The notes beneath the pieces were generated by a model, which worked only from the letters and a program-made list of their open reading frames with translations, searched no databases and was not told where the DNA came from. DNA of 64,000 nt from NCBI RefSeq assembly GCF_004364635.1, contig NZ_SOAX01000008.1, positions 69,196-133,195 of the forward strand, written 5' to 3'. The first letter of the stretch is position 1; each line of letters opens with the position of its first letter. The position numbers and the translations under genes are program-made. The DNA is from Halospina denitrificans. Its GTDB lineage: Bacteria > Pseudomonadota > Gammaproteobacteria > Pseudomonadales > Oleiphilaceae. Shown piece by piece: positions 17,556 through 28,328 of this stretch.

Positions 17556-19904
17556 ATGACCAAGATGCTGAGCACGCTGCGCAGTATCGTTCAGGAACTG
17601 AACGGTATCAACAACCTGCAGGAGGCCCTGGATACCATTGCCTCCCGGGTTCAGGCAGCCATGCAGACGGAAGTCTGCTCCGTTTACCTCTATGACCAGC
17701 AGTCCGGCTGCTATGTCCTGAAGGCGACTGAAGGCCTCTACAAGGACGCGGTCGGGCAGGTGAGGATTGCGCCCTCGGAGGGGCTTGTTGGTTTGGTGGG
17801 CACCCGCGAGGAGCCTATCAACCTCGAGGACGCCCAGTCCCATCCCCGTAACCGCTACTTCCCGGAAACCGGGGAGGAACGCTTCCGTTCCTTTCTGGGC
17901 GTGCCCATCATTCACCATCGTCGTGTACTCGGCGTCATCGTGGTGCAGGAAAGCCAGAACCAGCGCTGTTTCGACGAAGGCGAGGAGGCGTTCCTGGTTA
18001 CGATTTCGGCCCAGCTTGCCGGCGTCATTGCCCACAGCGAGGCGACCGGGGCGATTGGCGGGCTCTCAATCACCGGCGACCAGGCCCGGGATGTGGTCTT
18101 CAGCGGCGTGGCGGGCTCGCCGGGCGTGGCTATCGGCACTGGTGTTGTGATTTTTCCGCCCGCGGATCTTGATTCGGTGCCGAATAAGCGCTGCGAGGAT
18201 ATTGACAGCGAGATTCAGCGGTTTCGTGATGCTGTCACCTCAGTCCGGGAGGACGTGGAACAGGTGGGTGAGCGGCTGGCGCCCCAGCTGCGACCGGAGG
18301 AGCAGGCCCTTTTTGAGGTGTACCTGCGGATGCTCCATGACCATGCGCTGCCGGGCGAGGTCGAGAACCGTATCCAGGACGGGAGCTGGGCCCAGGGGGC
18401 ACTGAAGGATGTGGTGAACCAGTATGTCCGTCACTTTGAGATGATGGGCGACCTGTACCTGCGCGAACGCGCGGTGGATATACGGGACCTGGGGCGGCGT
18501 CTGCTGTCCCACCTCCAGGAAGGCGAACCAGAGACGCCGGAATTTCCTGACAACACCATCCTGGTCAGTGACGAGCTGACTCCGGCAATGCTGGGGGAGG
18601 TGCCCCAGGGGCAGCTGGTGGGCCTGGTGTCCGTGCGTGGCTCCGGGAACTCCCATGTGGCCATCCTGGCGAGGGCCATGGGTGTTCCCACCGTTATGGG
18701 GCTGGTTGATATCCCGGTCGCCCAGCTTGATGGTCGTGAAATGATTGTCGATGGTTACGAAGGGCAGATCTTCGCCTCGCCCTCCATGGAGCTCAAGACC
18801 TTTTTCGAGTCCATTATCGAGGAGGAGCAGGAGCTGGTGCGCGGGCTGGAAGAGCTTCGCGACAAGCCCTGCAAGACTCTTGATGGCCATCGTATGCCGC
18901 TCTATGTGAATACGGGCCTGATCACGGATGTGGTTCGTTCGCTCAACCACGGGGCCGAAGGCATCGGGCTCTACCGCACCGAGGTGCCGTTCATGATCAA
19001 TGAGCGCTTCCCCTCGGAGCAGGAGCAGCGGGCCTATTACCGCGAGCAGCTGGAAGCGTTTGCGCCGGCGGATGTCACCATGCGTACCCTGGATATTGGC
19101 GGTGACAAGGCCCTGAGCTATTTCCCCATCGTGGAGGAAAACCCGTTTCTCGGCTGGCGTGGCATACGGGTGACCCTGGACCACCCGGAAATCTTCCTGG
19201 TCCAGATCCGCGCCATGATCAAGGCCAGCGAAGGGCTGGACAACCTTCGGATCATGCTGCCGATGGTCAGTAACGTATCCGAGATTGAAGAGGCCCAGCA
19301 CCTGATCTACCGGGCCTGGCACGAGGTGCGGGGCGAAGGCTACAAGCTGGCGATGCCCCAGGTAGGGGTCATGATTGAGATACCGGCAGCCGTCTACCAG
19401 ATCCGTGAGATTGCCTCGCGGGTGGACTTCATTTCCGTGGGGTCCAATGACCTGACGCAGTATCTGCTGGCAGTCGACCGGAACAATCCGAGAGTCGCCA
19501 GCCTGTACCACTCCTATCACCCTGCCGTGCTGGAGGCGCTGTGCCAGGTGGCCCAGGACTGTCACGACGTGGGCAAGCCGGTCAGCATCTGCGGCGAGCT
19601 GGCAGGTGATCCCGGCGGCGCCATACTGCTGATGGCCATGGGGTACGATGCGCTGTCCATGAACGCGGCGAACCTGCCGAAGATCAAGTCCATCATCCGT
19701 GGCGTGGATCTGGAGATGGCCCGGCAGCTGCTGGCGGAGGTGCTCACCATGGATTCTCCGCATGTAATCCGAAGCTGCGTGGAACTGCGTCTGCGCAATC
19801 TGGGTTTTGGTCGCTATATCCGGCCGGAACGCAGTGCCAGCCAGTTCAATGAGTCGGTGGCACAGGGCGAGCCTACTACTGCGGCGACTTCATCACGGCA
19901 CTGA
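17556..19904 (+). CDS. ptsP: Phosphoenolpyruvate-protein phosphotransferase PtsP (EI-Ntr)
   Basis: First enzyme of the nitrogen-related PTS, passing phosphate from PEP to NPr and on to the regulator PtsN. An N-terminal GAF domain (about residues 1-165) that senses nitrogen status is followed by the EI N-terminal domain, the swivelling His domain (SGNSHVAILARAMGVPTVMG) and the PEP-binding barrel (GIGLYRTEVPFM, IPAAVYQI, SICGELAGDPGG). 782 residues, slightly longer than usual. A second ATG three codons in (MLSTLRSIVQEL) matches relatives and may be the true start. The gene begins 6 bases after rppH. Confidence 0.95.
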   Translation: MTKMLSTLRSIVQELNGINNLQEALDTIASRVQAAMQTEVCSVYLYDQQSGCYVLKATEGLYKDAVGQVRIAPSEGLVGLVGTREEPINLEDAQSHPRNRYFPETGEERFRSFLGVPIIHHRRVLGVIVVQESQNQRCFDEGEEAFLVTISAQLAGVIAHSEATGAIGGLSITGDQARDVVFSGVAGSPGVAIGTGVVIFPPADLDSVPNKRCEDIDSEIQRFRDAVTSVREDVEQVGERLAPQLRPEEQALFEVYLRMLHDHALPGEVENRIQDGSWAQGALKDVVNQYVRHFEMMGDLYLRERAVDIRDLGRRLLSHLQEGEPETPEFPDNTILVSDELTPAMLGEVPQGQLVGLVSVRGSGNSHVAILARAMGVPTVMGLVDIPVAQLDGREMIVDGYEGQIFASPSMELKTFFESIIEEEQELVRGLEELRDKPCKTLDGHRMPLYVNTGLITDVVRSLNHGAEGIGLYRTEVPFMINERFPSEQEQRAYYREQLEAFAPADVTMRTLDIGGDKALSYFPIVEENPFLGWRGIRVTLDHPEIFLVQIRAMIKASEGLDNLRIMLPMVSNVSEIEEAQHLIYRAWHEVRGEGYKLAMPQVGVMIEIPAAVYQIREIASRVDFISVGSNDLTQYLLAVDRNNPRVASLYHSYHPAVLEALCQVAQDCHDVGKPVSICGELAGDPGGAILLMAMGYDALSMNAANLPKIKSIIRGVDLEMARQLLAEVLTMDSPHVIRSCVELRLRNLGFGRYIRPERSASQFNESVAQGEPTTAATSSRH

Positions 19905-19976
19905 ATGCAGATGGCCCTTGTCGGGTGGGCACCATGTCGAGCTGCTCCTTGAAAACAGCCCGACGCTTGAGGTTCA

Positions 19977-20552
19977 TTATGCCGCTGTCAGGAGGGCTCC
20001 TGCGGCAGCGACCGAACCGCCCAGACCTTGGCTAAGGCGGTTGTCGGCTTTGAGCATCAGAGCTCCGAGAGCCCGCCCCGCAAGAGAAATAGCCAGTGTC
20101 GTGGTGGCGAACCCAGCCAGATAAGCCGCGACAGTTGCGCTGCCCGGTATTTCGACACCATGGGCATAGCCGTGGAACAGCATGAAGGCTACAACGAGAG
20201 TGCCGCCAACGCTGGTCGACATTCTGGCGAAGCTGGCAATAAGGATGCCGGCAACCAGCACGGAAACGCCGATGCCAGTCTCTACACCCGGCAGCGCCAA
20301 CCCACCCCAGGCCAGTCCCGCACCCAGAACCATGCCCCCGAGTACAAAGGCAGGTGTGGCGTTCTTCATCAGGGTGTTTTGGCGCACGCTCCAGAAACCG
20401 ATTGCCGCCATCGCCAGGAGGTGGTCAAGGCCAAGCATGGGGTGTAGCAGGCCACTGGTGAATCCGCCCTCGCCGTGTCCGGTGTGGGCCATGGCCGTGC
20501 TCGTCGTCAGCATCAGGGCTGCGGCAACGAGGGATTGGTTGAGTCGTGTCAT
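19977..20552 (-). CDS. hupE: HupE/UreJ family nickel permease
   Basis: A six-to-seven-helix inner membrane protein thought to import nickel for urease or hydrogenase; no hydrogenase gene is in the window, so urease is the likely customer. 191 residues from the ATG at 20552, which follows GAGAG; the longer frame upstream runs into the ureG region. A signal-like first helix ends at MAH, and HTGHGEGGFTSGLLHPMLGLDHLLAM contains the conserved metal-binding histidines. It is the last gene of the urt-ure run, 28 bases after ureG. Confidence 0.9.
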   Translation of the reverse strand: MTRLNQSLVAAALMLTTSTAMAHTGHGEGGFTSGLLHPMLGLDHLLAMAAIGFWSVRQNTLMKNATPAFVLGGMVLGAGLAWGGLALPGVETGIGVSVLVAGILIASFARMSTSVGGTLVVAFMLFHGYAHGVEIPGSATVAAYLAGFATTTLAISLAGRALGALMLKADNRLSQGLGGSVAAAGALLTAA

Positions 20553-20580
20553 GGTTTCTCTCCTTATCATGATCCGTGGG

Positions 20581-21210
<630 letters not shown>

Positions 21211-21224
21211 AGCGTTTTCTCCTG

Positions 21225-21893
21225 TTAGCTCCGAAATAGTCTTGAGTACTGGGTCTCATGCTGCGCACTGGCCAGGGCCACCCCCGGCAGGATGGGCCCA
21301 AGCTCCTCATCCTCGAGCGTCAGGGCCGTATCAACCGCGCCGACCAGCTCCGGACGAACCGTCTCGATCACACGCTGGGCGGCGGTGTGGCCCAAAGGTA
21401 ATGCCTTGCAGGCGGCTGCAAGCTGGTTTTCAAGCCAGGCCCAGCTGAAGCCCACCATGGCCTGTCGCTCCGGCACGCCGCGAAGGTGCGCGGCCCAGGC
21501 AAACATCGTCACGTAACCCGGGCGCTCGGGCAGCATCGATTCGGGCGGCATCAGCGCAAGCTGGCGCAGCAGCCGCACCAGCGCCGAGCCCAGATGGCTA
21601 TCTTCCTCACTGAGCTCACGGGTTTCGCGCACGGCATGCAGCCAGTCGTTCCAATGAGCAACGGCCTGCGCATCGTCCTCGCCCCAGGCTCTCTGAAGGC
21701 GCGCAAGGACGGGCAGCTCACAGCGTGTCAGGCCATCCTCCAGAACACCGCTGAGCCACTCGCCGATCTCCGCTTCGTTGCTGACCCATCCCAGTTCGAG
21801 GGCGCTTTCCAGGCCCTGGGACCAGGCGAAAGCACCGATGGGCAGTGCCGGGCTGATCAGCTGTATCAGCCCCAGCAGTGACAGGTCGCTCAT
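21225..21893 (-). CDS. ureF: Urease accessory protein UreF
   Basis: All-helical partner of UreD and UreG in the nickel-insertion complex. The frame is open far upstream, but the family N-terminus begins at [20 protein letters not shown], so I start at 21893 (222 residues, close to the usual 225). An earlier ATG at 21920 would overlap the end of ureE by 11 bases. No clear ribosome site precedes either codon, so translation is probably coupled to ure[15 protein letters not shown] is the diagnostic block. Confidence 0.93.
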   Translation of the reverse strand: MSDLSLLGLIQLISPALPIGAFAWSQGLESALELGWVSNEAEIGEWLSGVLEDGLTRCELPVLARLQRAWGEDDAQAVAHWNDWLHAVRETRELSEEDSHLGSALVRLLRQLALMPPESMLPERPGYVTMFAWAAHLRGVPERQAMVGFSWAWLENQLAAACKALPLGHTAAQRVIETVRPELVGAVDTALTLEDEELGPILPGVALASAQHETQYSRLFRS

Positions 21894-21909
21894 GGGCGAG
21901 GCGGTCGCG

Positions 21910-22404
21910 TCAGTGGGCATGGTGGTGTCCATGGTCGTGGGCATGGCCTTGATGGTGACCTGCCTGGTTGTAGGCGCCGGGCTCCGGATCGAAAGGCGCC
22001 TCGTGGTGCTCCAGTCGCGCACCCAGACGTTCCGCCAGTTCCTCCAGCACATGATCCGGCGGGAAGCGCACCCAGCCCTCGCCGTTGTTGGCCTCACCAA
22101 TGGCCAGGGACACGTGCCGGTTGCCCAGGTGATAACAGAGCCGGGCCAGCGGCAGCCCGGCGGTCACATGGGCGGTAACCACGGGCTCGTCCGCCGCTTG
22201 AATGCGGACCACCTCGCCGGTGGCCGCGCGCAGGTACTGCCCTTCCCTCAGGACCGGACCGCGATCCAGGAAGAGCCCCGCATCGCGCCCCGCATCGGTG
22301 GCCGCGCGCAACCGGCCCCTCTGGCGCTGCTCGTAAGGCAACGTCAGGGTATCGAACACTTCGCTGATGTCAGCAAGATCCAATCGTTCGGTTAGCTCCA
22401 GCAT
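21910..22404 (-). CDS. ureE: Urease accessory nickel-binding protein UreE
   Basis: Dimeric metallochaperone that hands nickel to UreG. 164 residues starting at MLELTERLDL, preceded by GAGGGGCCGAGG. The central GNRHVSLAI segment holds the dimer-interface nickel histidine. The C-terminus is strikingly His-rich: HHQGHAHDHGHHHAH has nine histidines in fifteen residues, as in Klebsiella-type UreE, suggesting nickel storage as well as transfer. It starts 10 bases after ureC. Confidence 0.95.
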   Translation of the reverse strand: MLELTERLDLADISEVFDTLTLPYEQRQRGRLRAATDAGRDAGLFLDRGPVLREGQYLRAATGEVVRIQAADEPVVTAHVTAGLPLARLCYHLGNRHVSLAIGEANNGEGWVRFPPDHVLEELAERLGARLEHHEAPFDPEPGAYNQAGHHQGHAHDHGHHHAH

Positions 22405-22414
22405 CCTCGGCCCC

Positions 22415-24118
22415 TCAGAACAGGTAGTAGCGTTGCGCCAACGGCAGTTCCGTGGCGGGTTCACAGGTCAGCAACTCGCCGTCGGCCCGCACCTCGTAGG
22501 TCTGCGGATCGACGCTCAGCTCGGGGCAGGCGCCGTTCAGCTTCAGGTCCTGCTTGCGCACCTGGCGGACATCGCGGCAGGCAACAAGACGGCTCTGCAA
22601 TCCCAGCTCTTCACCGATATTGGCCTCAAGGGCCGCCTGGCTGACGAAGGTCGCTCGGGTGGCCGCGGTGGCCTTGCCGTAGGCCCCAAACATCGGCCGG
22701 TAGTGGACCGGCTGGGGCGTTGGAATGGACGCGTTGGGATCACCCATGGGCGCGGCCGCGATCATGCCGGCCTTCAGGATCATCGCCGGCTTGGCGCCGA
22801 AGAAGGCCGGATCCCAGAGCACCAGGTCGGCCATCTTGCCCACTTCCACCGAGCCCACTTCGTGGGCGATGCCGTGGGTCATCGCCGGGTTGATGGTGTA
22901 CTTGGCGATATAGCGCTTGGCGCGCTGGTTGTCGGCACCACGCTCTTCATCCTCCGGCAGCAGGCCGCGCTGGACCTTCATCTTGTGCGCCGTCTGCCAG
23001 GTCCGGCAGACCACTTCGCCCACCCGGCCCATGGCCTGGGAATCCGACGCGATCATGGAGATCACGCCCATGTCGTGGAGGATATCCTCGGCCGCGATCG
23101 TCTCTCGGCGGATGCGCGAATCCGCGAAGGCCACGTCCTCGGGAATCTTCGGATCCAGGTGGTGGCAGACCATCAGCATGTCCAGGTGCTCATCGATGGT
23201 GTTCACCGTGTAGGGCCGCGTCGGATTGGTGGAGGAGGGCAGTACGTAGTCCTTCTCGCAGGCGGTCATGATGTCTGGGGCATGGCCGCCGCCCGCGCCT
23301 TCGGTGTGGTAGGTGTGGATGCAGCGTTCCTTGAACGCCGCCAGCGTGTCCTCAACGAAGCCGGACTCGTTGAGTGTGTCCGTATGGATGGCAACCTGCA
23401 CATCGAACCGGTCGGCAACCGTCAGGGCGTTGTCGATGGCGGCGGGGGTGGTGCCCCAGTCCTCGTGCAGCTTCAAACCCATCGCGCCCGCCTTGAGCTG
23501 CTGCTCGAGCGACTCGGGCAGCGAGGTATTGCCCTTGCCCATAAACCCGATGTTCATAGGCATCTCATCCACCGCCTGGAGCATGCGGCTGATGTGCCAG
23601 GTCCCGGGCGTGCAGGTGGTGGCATTGGTGCCGGTGGCGGGGCCGGTGCCGCCGCCAAGCATGGTGGTGATGCCACTCATCAGCGCCTCGTCCACCAGTT
23701 GCGGGCAGACGAAATGGATGTGCGCATCCAGCGCTCCGGCGGTGAGGATCTTGCCCTCGCCCGCGATCACCTCGGTTCCAGGCCCGATAACGATGGTCAC
23801 ATCCGGCTGGGTATCCGGGTTACCGGCCTTGCCGATGGCGGCGATTCGCCCGGCCTGAAGTCCCACGTCCGCCTTGACGATGCCCCACCAGTCGAGGATG
23901 AGGGCGTTGGTGATGACCGTGTCCATCACCGCCTCGTCGCTACGCTGACTCTGGCCCATGCCGTCGCGGATGACCTTGCCGCCGCCGAATTTTACCTCAT
24001 CGCCGTAATGGGTGTGGTCCGCTTCCACCTCGATCCAGAGCTCCGTATCCGCCAACCGGACGCGGTCGCCGGTGGTGGGTCCGTACATATCACTGTAGGC
24101 CTGACGGGAAATCTTCAT
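22415..24118 (-). CDS. ureC: Urease alpha subunit
   Basis: Catalytic subunit holding the dinuclear nickel site that splits urea to ammonia and carbamate. 567 residues as in Klebsiella. The metal ligands and catalytic residues are in place: H133 and H135 in DAHIHF, the carbamylated lysine K216 in [12 protein letters not shown], the [10 protein letters not shown] histidine, and the flap Cys-His in [13 protein letters not shown]. It overlaps ureB by 4 bases (ATGA), so translation of the two is coupled. Confidence 0.99.
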   Translation of the reverse strand: MKISRQAYSDMYGPTTGDRVRLADTELWIEVEADHTHYGDEVKFGGGKVIRDGMGQSQRSDEAVMDTVITNALILDWWGIVKADVGLQAGRIAAIGKAGNPDTQPDVTIVIGPGTEVIAGEGKILTAGALDAHIHFVCPQLVDEALMSGITTMLGGGTGPATGTNATTCTPGTWHISRMLQAVDEMPMNIGFMGKGNTSLPESLEQQLKAGAMGLKLHEDWGTTPAAIDNALTVADRFDVQVAIHTDTLNESGFVEDTLAAFKERCIHTYHTEGAGGGHAPDIMTACEKDYVLPSSTNPTRPYTVNTIDEHLDMLMVCHHLDPKIPEDVAFADSRIRRETIAAEDILHDMGVISMIASDSQAMGRVGEVVCRTWQTAHKMKVQRGLLPEDEERGADNQRAKRYIAKYTINPAMTHGIAHEVGSVEVGKMADLVLWDPAFFGAKPAMILKAGMIAAAPMGDPNASIPTPQPVHYRPMFGAYGKATAATRATFVSQAALEANIGEELGLQSRLVACRDVRQVRKQDLKLNGACPELSVDPQTYEVRADGELLTCEPATELPLAQRYYLF

Positions 24119-24444
24119 GACGCGCCTCCTGACTGGGGGTCCACCGCGCCCATGACGCGCCCATGGAATCCATAGATATGACGGCGCCCCACATAGGGAA
24201 TGAGCGTTACCTCCCGGCTCTGACCGGGTTCAAAACGAATGGCGGTGCCCGCAGGCACATCCAGGCGGTAGCCGAGGGCTGTCTCGCGGTCGAACGTCAG
24301 CGCCGGGTTGGTCTCGGCGAAGTGGTAATGGGAGCCCACCTGGACCGGTCGGTCGCCGGTGTTGGCCACCTCAATGGTGATGCGTTCACGGCCCTCACAG
24401 AGGGTCAGCTCGCCGTCGGCGAGTTGGAGTTCTCCGGGTATCAT
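24115..24444 (-). CDS. ureB: Urease beta subunit
   Basis: Structural subunit of the UreABC trimer. 109 residues from the ATG at 24444, which has GGAGG closely upstream and gives the usual start MIPGELQL; seven extra codons upstream are not needed. Family motifs are [33 protein letters not shown] and GFHGRVMG. It lies 13 bases after ureA and overlaps ureC. Confidence 0.98.
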   Translation of the reverse strand: MIPGELQLADGELTLCEGRERITIEVANTGDRPVQVGSHYHFAETNPALTFDRETALGYRLDVPAGTAIRFEPGQSREVTLIPYVGRRHIYGFHGRVMGAVDPQSGGAS

Positions 24445-24457
24445 CGCGCGCCCTCCT

Positions 24458-24760
24458 TCAGACAATGGGGTTGTGAACGGTGACCAGCTTGGTGCCGTCC
24501 GGAAAGGTGGCTTCCACCTGGACCTCGTCGACCATCTCCGGGACGCCTTCCATCACGTCCTCCCGGGTCAGTACCTCGGTGCCCTCCGACATCAGGTCCG
24601 CCACGGTCCGCCCGTCCCGGGCACCCTCAACGATGGCGTTACTGATCAACGCCACCGCCTCCGGGTAGTTGAGCTTCACGCCCCGCTCCTTGCGCCGCTC
24701 CGCCAGAAGCGCGGCGGAGAACAGCAGCAGCTTGTCTTTTTCTCGTGGACTGAGTTCCAT
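24458..24760 (-). CDS. ureA: Urease gamma subunit
   Basis: Smallest urease subunit, exactly the normal 100 residues, with [14 protein letters not shown] at the start and [40 protein letters not shown] and VHNPI towards the end. A GGAG ribosome site stands before the ATG. It is 15 bases downstream of ureD. Confidence 0.98.
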   Translation of the reverse strand: MELSPREKDKLLLFSAALLAERRKERGVKLNYPEAVALISNAIVEGARDGRTVADLMSEGTEVLTREDVMEGVPEMVDEVQVEATFPDGTKLVTVHNPIV

Positions 24761-24775
24761 GGTTCCGTGCTCCGT

Positions 24776-25672
24776 TCAGGTATTCCAGATTCGGGGTCGT
24801 TGGGCCGGGACGCCCGCCAGCCGGGGGCGCAGGATGGACCAGGCCCGCTCGCACTGGTCCCAGGCCTCGTTGCGGTCCGCGCCGAGGTGGCGCAGCAGCA
24901 ACACACCCTGCCGGCGGGTGACGGCCCAGCGTGGGGACGGCGCCAGTTCCGCGCGCAAGGCTTCAATGGCGGCCTCCTCGTCATCCAGTCCCACGGCCCA
25001 GAGCGTGCCCTGGACCGTGGCGCCGCCCTGGCCCCAGTAGCCCTGGAAACGACGGTGGTTCGGGTCCAGGGTCTGGCGCTCGATCCAGAGGGGGCGCCCG
25101 GCCCGCGTCAGGCGAAAGCTCTGCTCCAGGCGGCCGCTGACAAAAGGCAACTCACTGGCCGGTCGTCCCAGCGCCAGCATCTCCCAGCCCAGGCAGCGCG
25201 CGCCCGCTTCAAGGTCGATGGTGGTGCTCTGGGTTCCACGGGAGCCGTCGAAGGCCAGGGTCTCCTGGGGCAACCACTCAAGGGTGCCCCCGGCCTCCAC
25301 CTGCAGGCGGGCGTGCTGCGCCCAGGCCACGTCATGGCTGTCAGCGTGGTACAGCTTGGCGGCTGCAGGTGTTGTCACCAGACCGTGGGCGCCGGCGCCG
25401 ACACTGGTGTTGAACGTCAGCGCATCGCCGCTCACCAGACCACCGGGCGGATGCAGCAGATAGACATGGCAGCAGCCGTTGGGCCCTTCCGGATGAAACG
25501 GGCGCTGGACCCGAAGCGGCCCTTCGTGGGCATTTCGGACCAGGCGCGTGACCGGCCCACGCCCGGAAGGCCGCTGCGCAAACCGCAGGTCCAGCCAGGC
25601 GGACCAGCGCCGTGCCTGGTCGAAACGGTGACCGGAGGCGGCGTCGGGACCGATGGGCTCATAGACCGTCAT
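24776..25672 (-). CDS. ureD: Urease accessory protein UreD
   Basis: Scaffold protein that binds urease and tunnels nickel from UreFG to the active site. 298 residues, slightly long for the family. LDLRFAQRPSGRGPVTRL, HPEGPNGCCHVYLLHPPGGLVSGD and TTPAAAKLYHAD are the diagnostic blocks. It begins 3 bases after the stop of urtE, which links the transporter and enzyme genes in one transcript. Confidence 0.96.
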   Translation of the reverse strand: MTVYEPIGPDAASGHRFDQARRWSAWLDLRFAQRPSGRGPVTRLVRNAHEGPLRVQRPFHPEGPNGCCHVYLLHPPGGLVSGDALTFNTSVGAGAHGLVTTPAAAKLYHADSHDVAWAQHARLQVEAGGTLEWLPQETLAFDGSRGTQSTTIDLEAGARCLGWEMLALGRPASELPFVSGRLEQSFRLTRAGRPLWIERQTLDPNHRRFQGYWGQGGATVQGTLWAVGLDDEEAAIEALRAELAPSPRWAVTRRQGVLLLRHLGADRNEAWDQCERAWSILRPRLAGVPAQRPRIWNT

Positions 25673-25675
25673 GGG

Positions 25676-26374
25676 CTACACCGTCAGGTATTGCTTGATC
25701 AGGTCATCGGAGAGTTCGTCGATGCCGCCCTGGGCCATCCGACGTCCCCGATCCATGATCGCAAAACGATCCGCGAAACGCCGGGCAAAGGGCAGCTTCT
25801 GCTCAACCAGCAGCACCGTCAGGCCATCTTCGGCAATCAGGCGGCGTATCACCTCCCCGATTTGAGCAACGATATTGGGTTGGATACCTTCACCCGGTTC
25901 GTCCAGGATCAGCAGCCGGGGTTCAATCACCAGCGCCCGCCCAATCGCGAGCTGTTGCTGCTGGCCACCGGAAAGATCCCCGCCGCGGCGATGCTTCATC
26001 TCATGCAGGACCGGAAACAGGTCGTAGATCCGTTGGGGAATCTGACGCACCTTGTCACGGCGTGCCGCGAGCCCGGTCCGGAGGTTCTCCTCCACGGTCA
26101 GAAGCGGAAAGATCTGACGCCCCTGGGGGACGTAACCGATACCCAGACGCGACCGGTCCTCCACGGGCCGTTCGGTCAGGGCGACCTCATCGTTGTATTG
26201 CAGCTGACCGCTGCTGACGGTTTCCTGGCCCATCACGCACTTCAGCAGCGTGGTCTTGCCCACGCCATTGCGGCCCATGACGCAGGTACACTTCGCGGTT
26301 GGGACGTCCAGGTCCAGATCCCAGAGGGTATGGCTTTCACCGTAGTACTGATTCAATCCATCAATCCGCAGCAT
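25676..26374 (-). CDS. urtE: Urea ABC transporter ATPase UrtE
   Basis: One of two ATPases (LivF type) powering high-affinity urea import. 232 residues. Walker A is GRNGVGKTT (about 34-42), the ABC signature is LSGGQQQQLAIGRAL, and Walker B is LLILDEP followed by GIQPNIV, a UrtE-typical sequence. The ATG shares one base with the urtD stop codon. Confidence 0.96.
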   Translation of the reverse strand: MLRIDGLNQYYGESHTLWDLDLDVPTAKCTCVMGRNGVGKTTLLKCVMGQETVSSGQLQYNDEVALTERPVEDRSRLGIGYVPQGRQIFPLLTVEENLRTGLAARRDKVRQIPQRIYDLFPVLHEMKHRRGGDLSGGQQQQLAIGRALVIEPRLLILDEPGEGIQPNIVAQIGEVIRRLIAEDGLTVLLVEQKLPFARRFADRFAIMDRGRRMAQGGIDELSDDLIKQYLTV

Positions 26375-27198
26375 CAGATGCCCTCCCCGAGATAGACTTC
26401 CACCACCTTGGGATCTTTCGAGACCTCGTCCATGCTGCCTTCGGCGAGCACGCTGCCCTGGTGCAGGACCGTCACCGTGCGCGCCAGCGAGCGAACGAAT
26501 CCCATGTCGTGCTCCACGACGACAACCGACTGCTTGCCTGCCAGGCTGGTGAGCAGCTCGGCGGTGCGCTCCATTTCCTGTTCAGTCATCCCGGCGACAG
26601 GCTCGTCCACCAGCAGCAGCCTGGGTCGCTGCATCAACAGCATGCCGATCTCCAGCCACTGTTTCTGCCCGTGCGACAGGACACCGGCTGTCCGCCAGCG
26701 CAGCTCCTGTAGTCCCGTCATTTCAAGAACCTCGTCGATACGCTCACGGTGCTCGCCGGTCAACTTCGCCGTCAGCGTCGGGAAGACCCGCTTGTCGGCC
26801 GCCATGGCCAGCTCAAGGTTCTCGAACACCGTCAACGCTTCGAACACCGTGGGCTTCTGGAACTTGCGTCCGATACCTAGGGATGCGATGTCCGGTTCGT
26901 TCATGGTCAGCAGGTTGTGGCGGCTGCCAAACCAGACCGACCCGGTGTCCGGCCGGGTCTTGCCCGTGATGATGTCCATCATGGTGGTCTTGCCGGCGCC
27001 ATTGGGTCCGATGATGCAGCGCAGTTCGCCGTCGTTGATGGTCAGGGTCAGCTCGTCGATGGCACGGAAGCCATCGAAGCTCACCGTGACATCCTCCATG
27101 TAGAGGATGGGGCCATGGCGCACGTCCACGGGGGAGGCAGCCGGCGTGAGAAAATCGAAGACGTGCTCGCGATCCGTCAGCTCCGAGATCAAGCTCAT
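26374..27198 (-). CDS. urtD: Urea ABC transporter ATPase UrtD
   Basis: The LivG-type ATPase of the urea importer, 274 residues. Walker A is GPNGAGKTT, the signature is the variant LSHGQKQWLEIGM that is typical for UrtD, and Walker B is LLLVDEPVAGM. An N-terminal extension of about 28 residues precedes the ABC domain. It overlaps urtC by 4 bases. Confidence 0.96.
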   Translation of the reverse strand: MSLISELTDREHVFDFLTPAASPVDVRHGPILYMEDVTVSFDGFRAIDELTLTINDGELRCIIGPNGAGKTTMMDIITGKTRPDTGSVWFGSRHNLLTMNEPDIASLGIGRKFQKPTVFEALTVFENLELAMAADKRVFPTLTAKLTGEHRERIDEVLEMTGLQELRWRTAGVLSHGQKQWLEIGMLLMQRPRLLLVDEPVAGMTEQEMERTAELLTSLAGKQSVVVVEHDMGFVRSLARTVTVLHQGSVLAEGSMDEVSKDPKVVEVYLGEGI

Positions 27199-28322
27199 GC
27201 TGCGGCCTCCTTCTCGGTTAAGTCTTTTTCATCATCAGAGCCCTTACCCCTGAGCTTCGCCAGGACGCCGGCCAGCCCCTGTGGCAGGAAGACCGTCACC
27301 AGCACAAACAGCGCACCCAGAGCGAACAGCCAGGCTTCCGGCATGATGCCGGTGAACACCGACTTGGCGTAGTTCACTACCAATGCCCCGATCACCGCCC
27401 CGTAGAGGGTGGCGCGACCGCCCAGGGCGACCCAGAGCACCACCTCGATGGAGAAGATGGGCGAGAACTGGTTCGGATTGATGATGCCGGCCTGGGGCAC
27501 GTAGAGCGCCCCCGCGACGCCGGCCAGCATGGCCGAGACCGTGAACACGAACAGTTGGACACGCTCGACGCGATACCCCAGGAACCGCGTTCGCGCCTCC
27601 GCGTCCCGGGTAGCGATACTGACCCGCCCCAGTTTGCTCAGGACAATGCCGCGACAGATCACATAGCCGATGGCCAGGGCGACGCCGGTGGCGATGAACA
27701 AGCCCAGCCGGGTGGCGTCCGTGGACAGTGAGAAGCCGAGCAGATCCTTGAAGTCCGTAAAGCCGTTGTTGCCTCCGAAGCCCATCTCATTCCGGTAAAA
27801 TGCCAGCATCAGGGCAAAGGTCAGTGCCTGGGTCATGATCGAGAGGTAAACTCCAGTCACACGGGAGCGGAACGCGAGGTACCCGAACACCATCGCCAGC
27901 GCGGCCGGCGCGATCAGGACCATGGCAAACGCAAACCAGGCCATGTCGAACCCATACCAGTACCAGGGCAGCGAGTCCCAGTTAAGGAAGACCATGAAGT
28001 CCGGCAGCACCGGATGGCCATATTCGCCACGCGTGCCGATCTGGCGCATCAGGTACATACCCATGGCGTAGCCGCCGATGGCGAAGAAGGCGCCATGACC
28101 CAGACTGAGCATCCCGAGGTAGCCCCAGACAAGATCCACCGCCACGGCCAGAAGCGCGTAGCTCAGGTACTTGCCCATGAGCGAGACCGTATAGATGCTC
28201 ATATGCATGGGATGCCCCTGTGGGAATACCAGGTGCAGAATGGTCACCAGTGCCAGGGCGGCACCCAGCAGCCCCAGGAACAGCCGCGTACTCTTTTCAT
28301 TGAGTGGTTGTGTCAGCCACAT
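27195..28322 (-). CDS. urtC: Urea ABC transporter permease UrtC
   Basis: LivM-type inner membrane permease, 375 residues, with about eight to ten hydrophobic segments. LSLGHGAFFAIGGYAMGMYLM and the cytoplasmic ATPase-contact region IATRDAEARTRFLGY are diagnostic. The C-terminus is a charged cytoplasmic tail (GKGSDDEKDLTEKEAAA). It lies 6 bases after urtB. Confidence 0.95.
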   Translation of the reverse strand: MWLTQPLNEKSTRLFLGLLGAALALVTILHLVFPQGHPMHMSIYTVSLMGKYLSYALLAVAVDLVWGYLGMLSLGHGAFFAIGGYAMGMYLMRQIGTRGEYGHPVLPDFMVFLNWDSLPWYWYGFDMAWFAFAMVLIAPAALAMVFGYLAFRSRVTGVYLSIMTQALTFALMLAFYRNEMGFGGNNGFTDFKDLLGFSLSTDATRLGLFIATGVALAIGYVICRGIVLSKLGRVSIATRDAEARTRFLGYRVERVQLFVFTVSAMLAGVAGALYVPQAGIINPNQFSPIFSIEVVLWVALGGRATLYGAVIGALVVNYAKSVFTGIMPEAWLFALGALFVLVTVFLPQGLAGVLAKLRGKGSDDEKDLTEKEAAA

Positions 28323-28328
28323 AGTGGA

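Noticed and set aside
21894-22100. N-terminal extension of UreF
   Set aside because: It overlaps ureE in another frame and is not part of the UreF family; the family start lies at 21893 or just upstream.
22367-24175. Long plus-strand open frame opposite ureC (about 600 codons)
   Set aside because: It is a mirror of ureC caused by high GC at third positions; it has no ribosome site and reads as low-complexity His-, Gly- and Arg-rich sequence.
24359-26395. Plus-strand open frame of about 680 codons opposite ureB, ureA, ureD and urtE
   Set aside because: It runs across four well-supported genes on the other strand and has no homology features.
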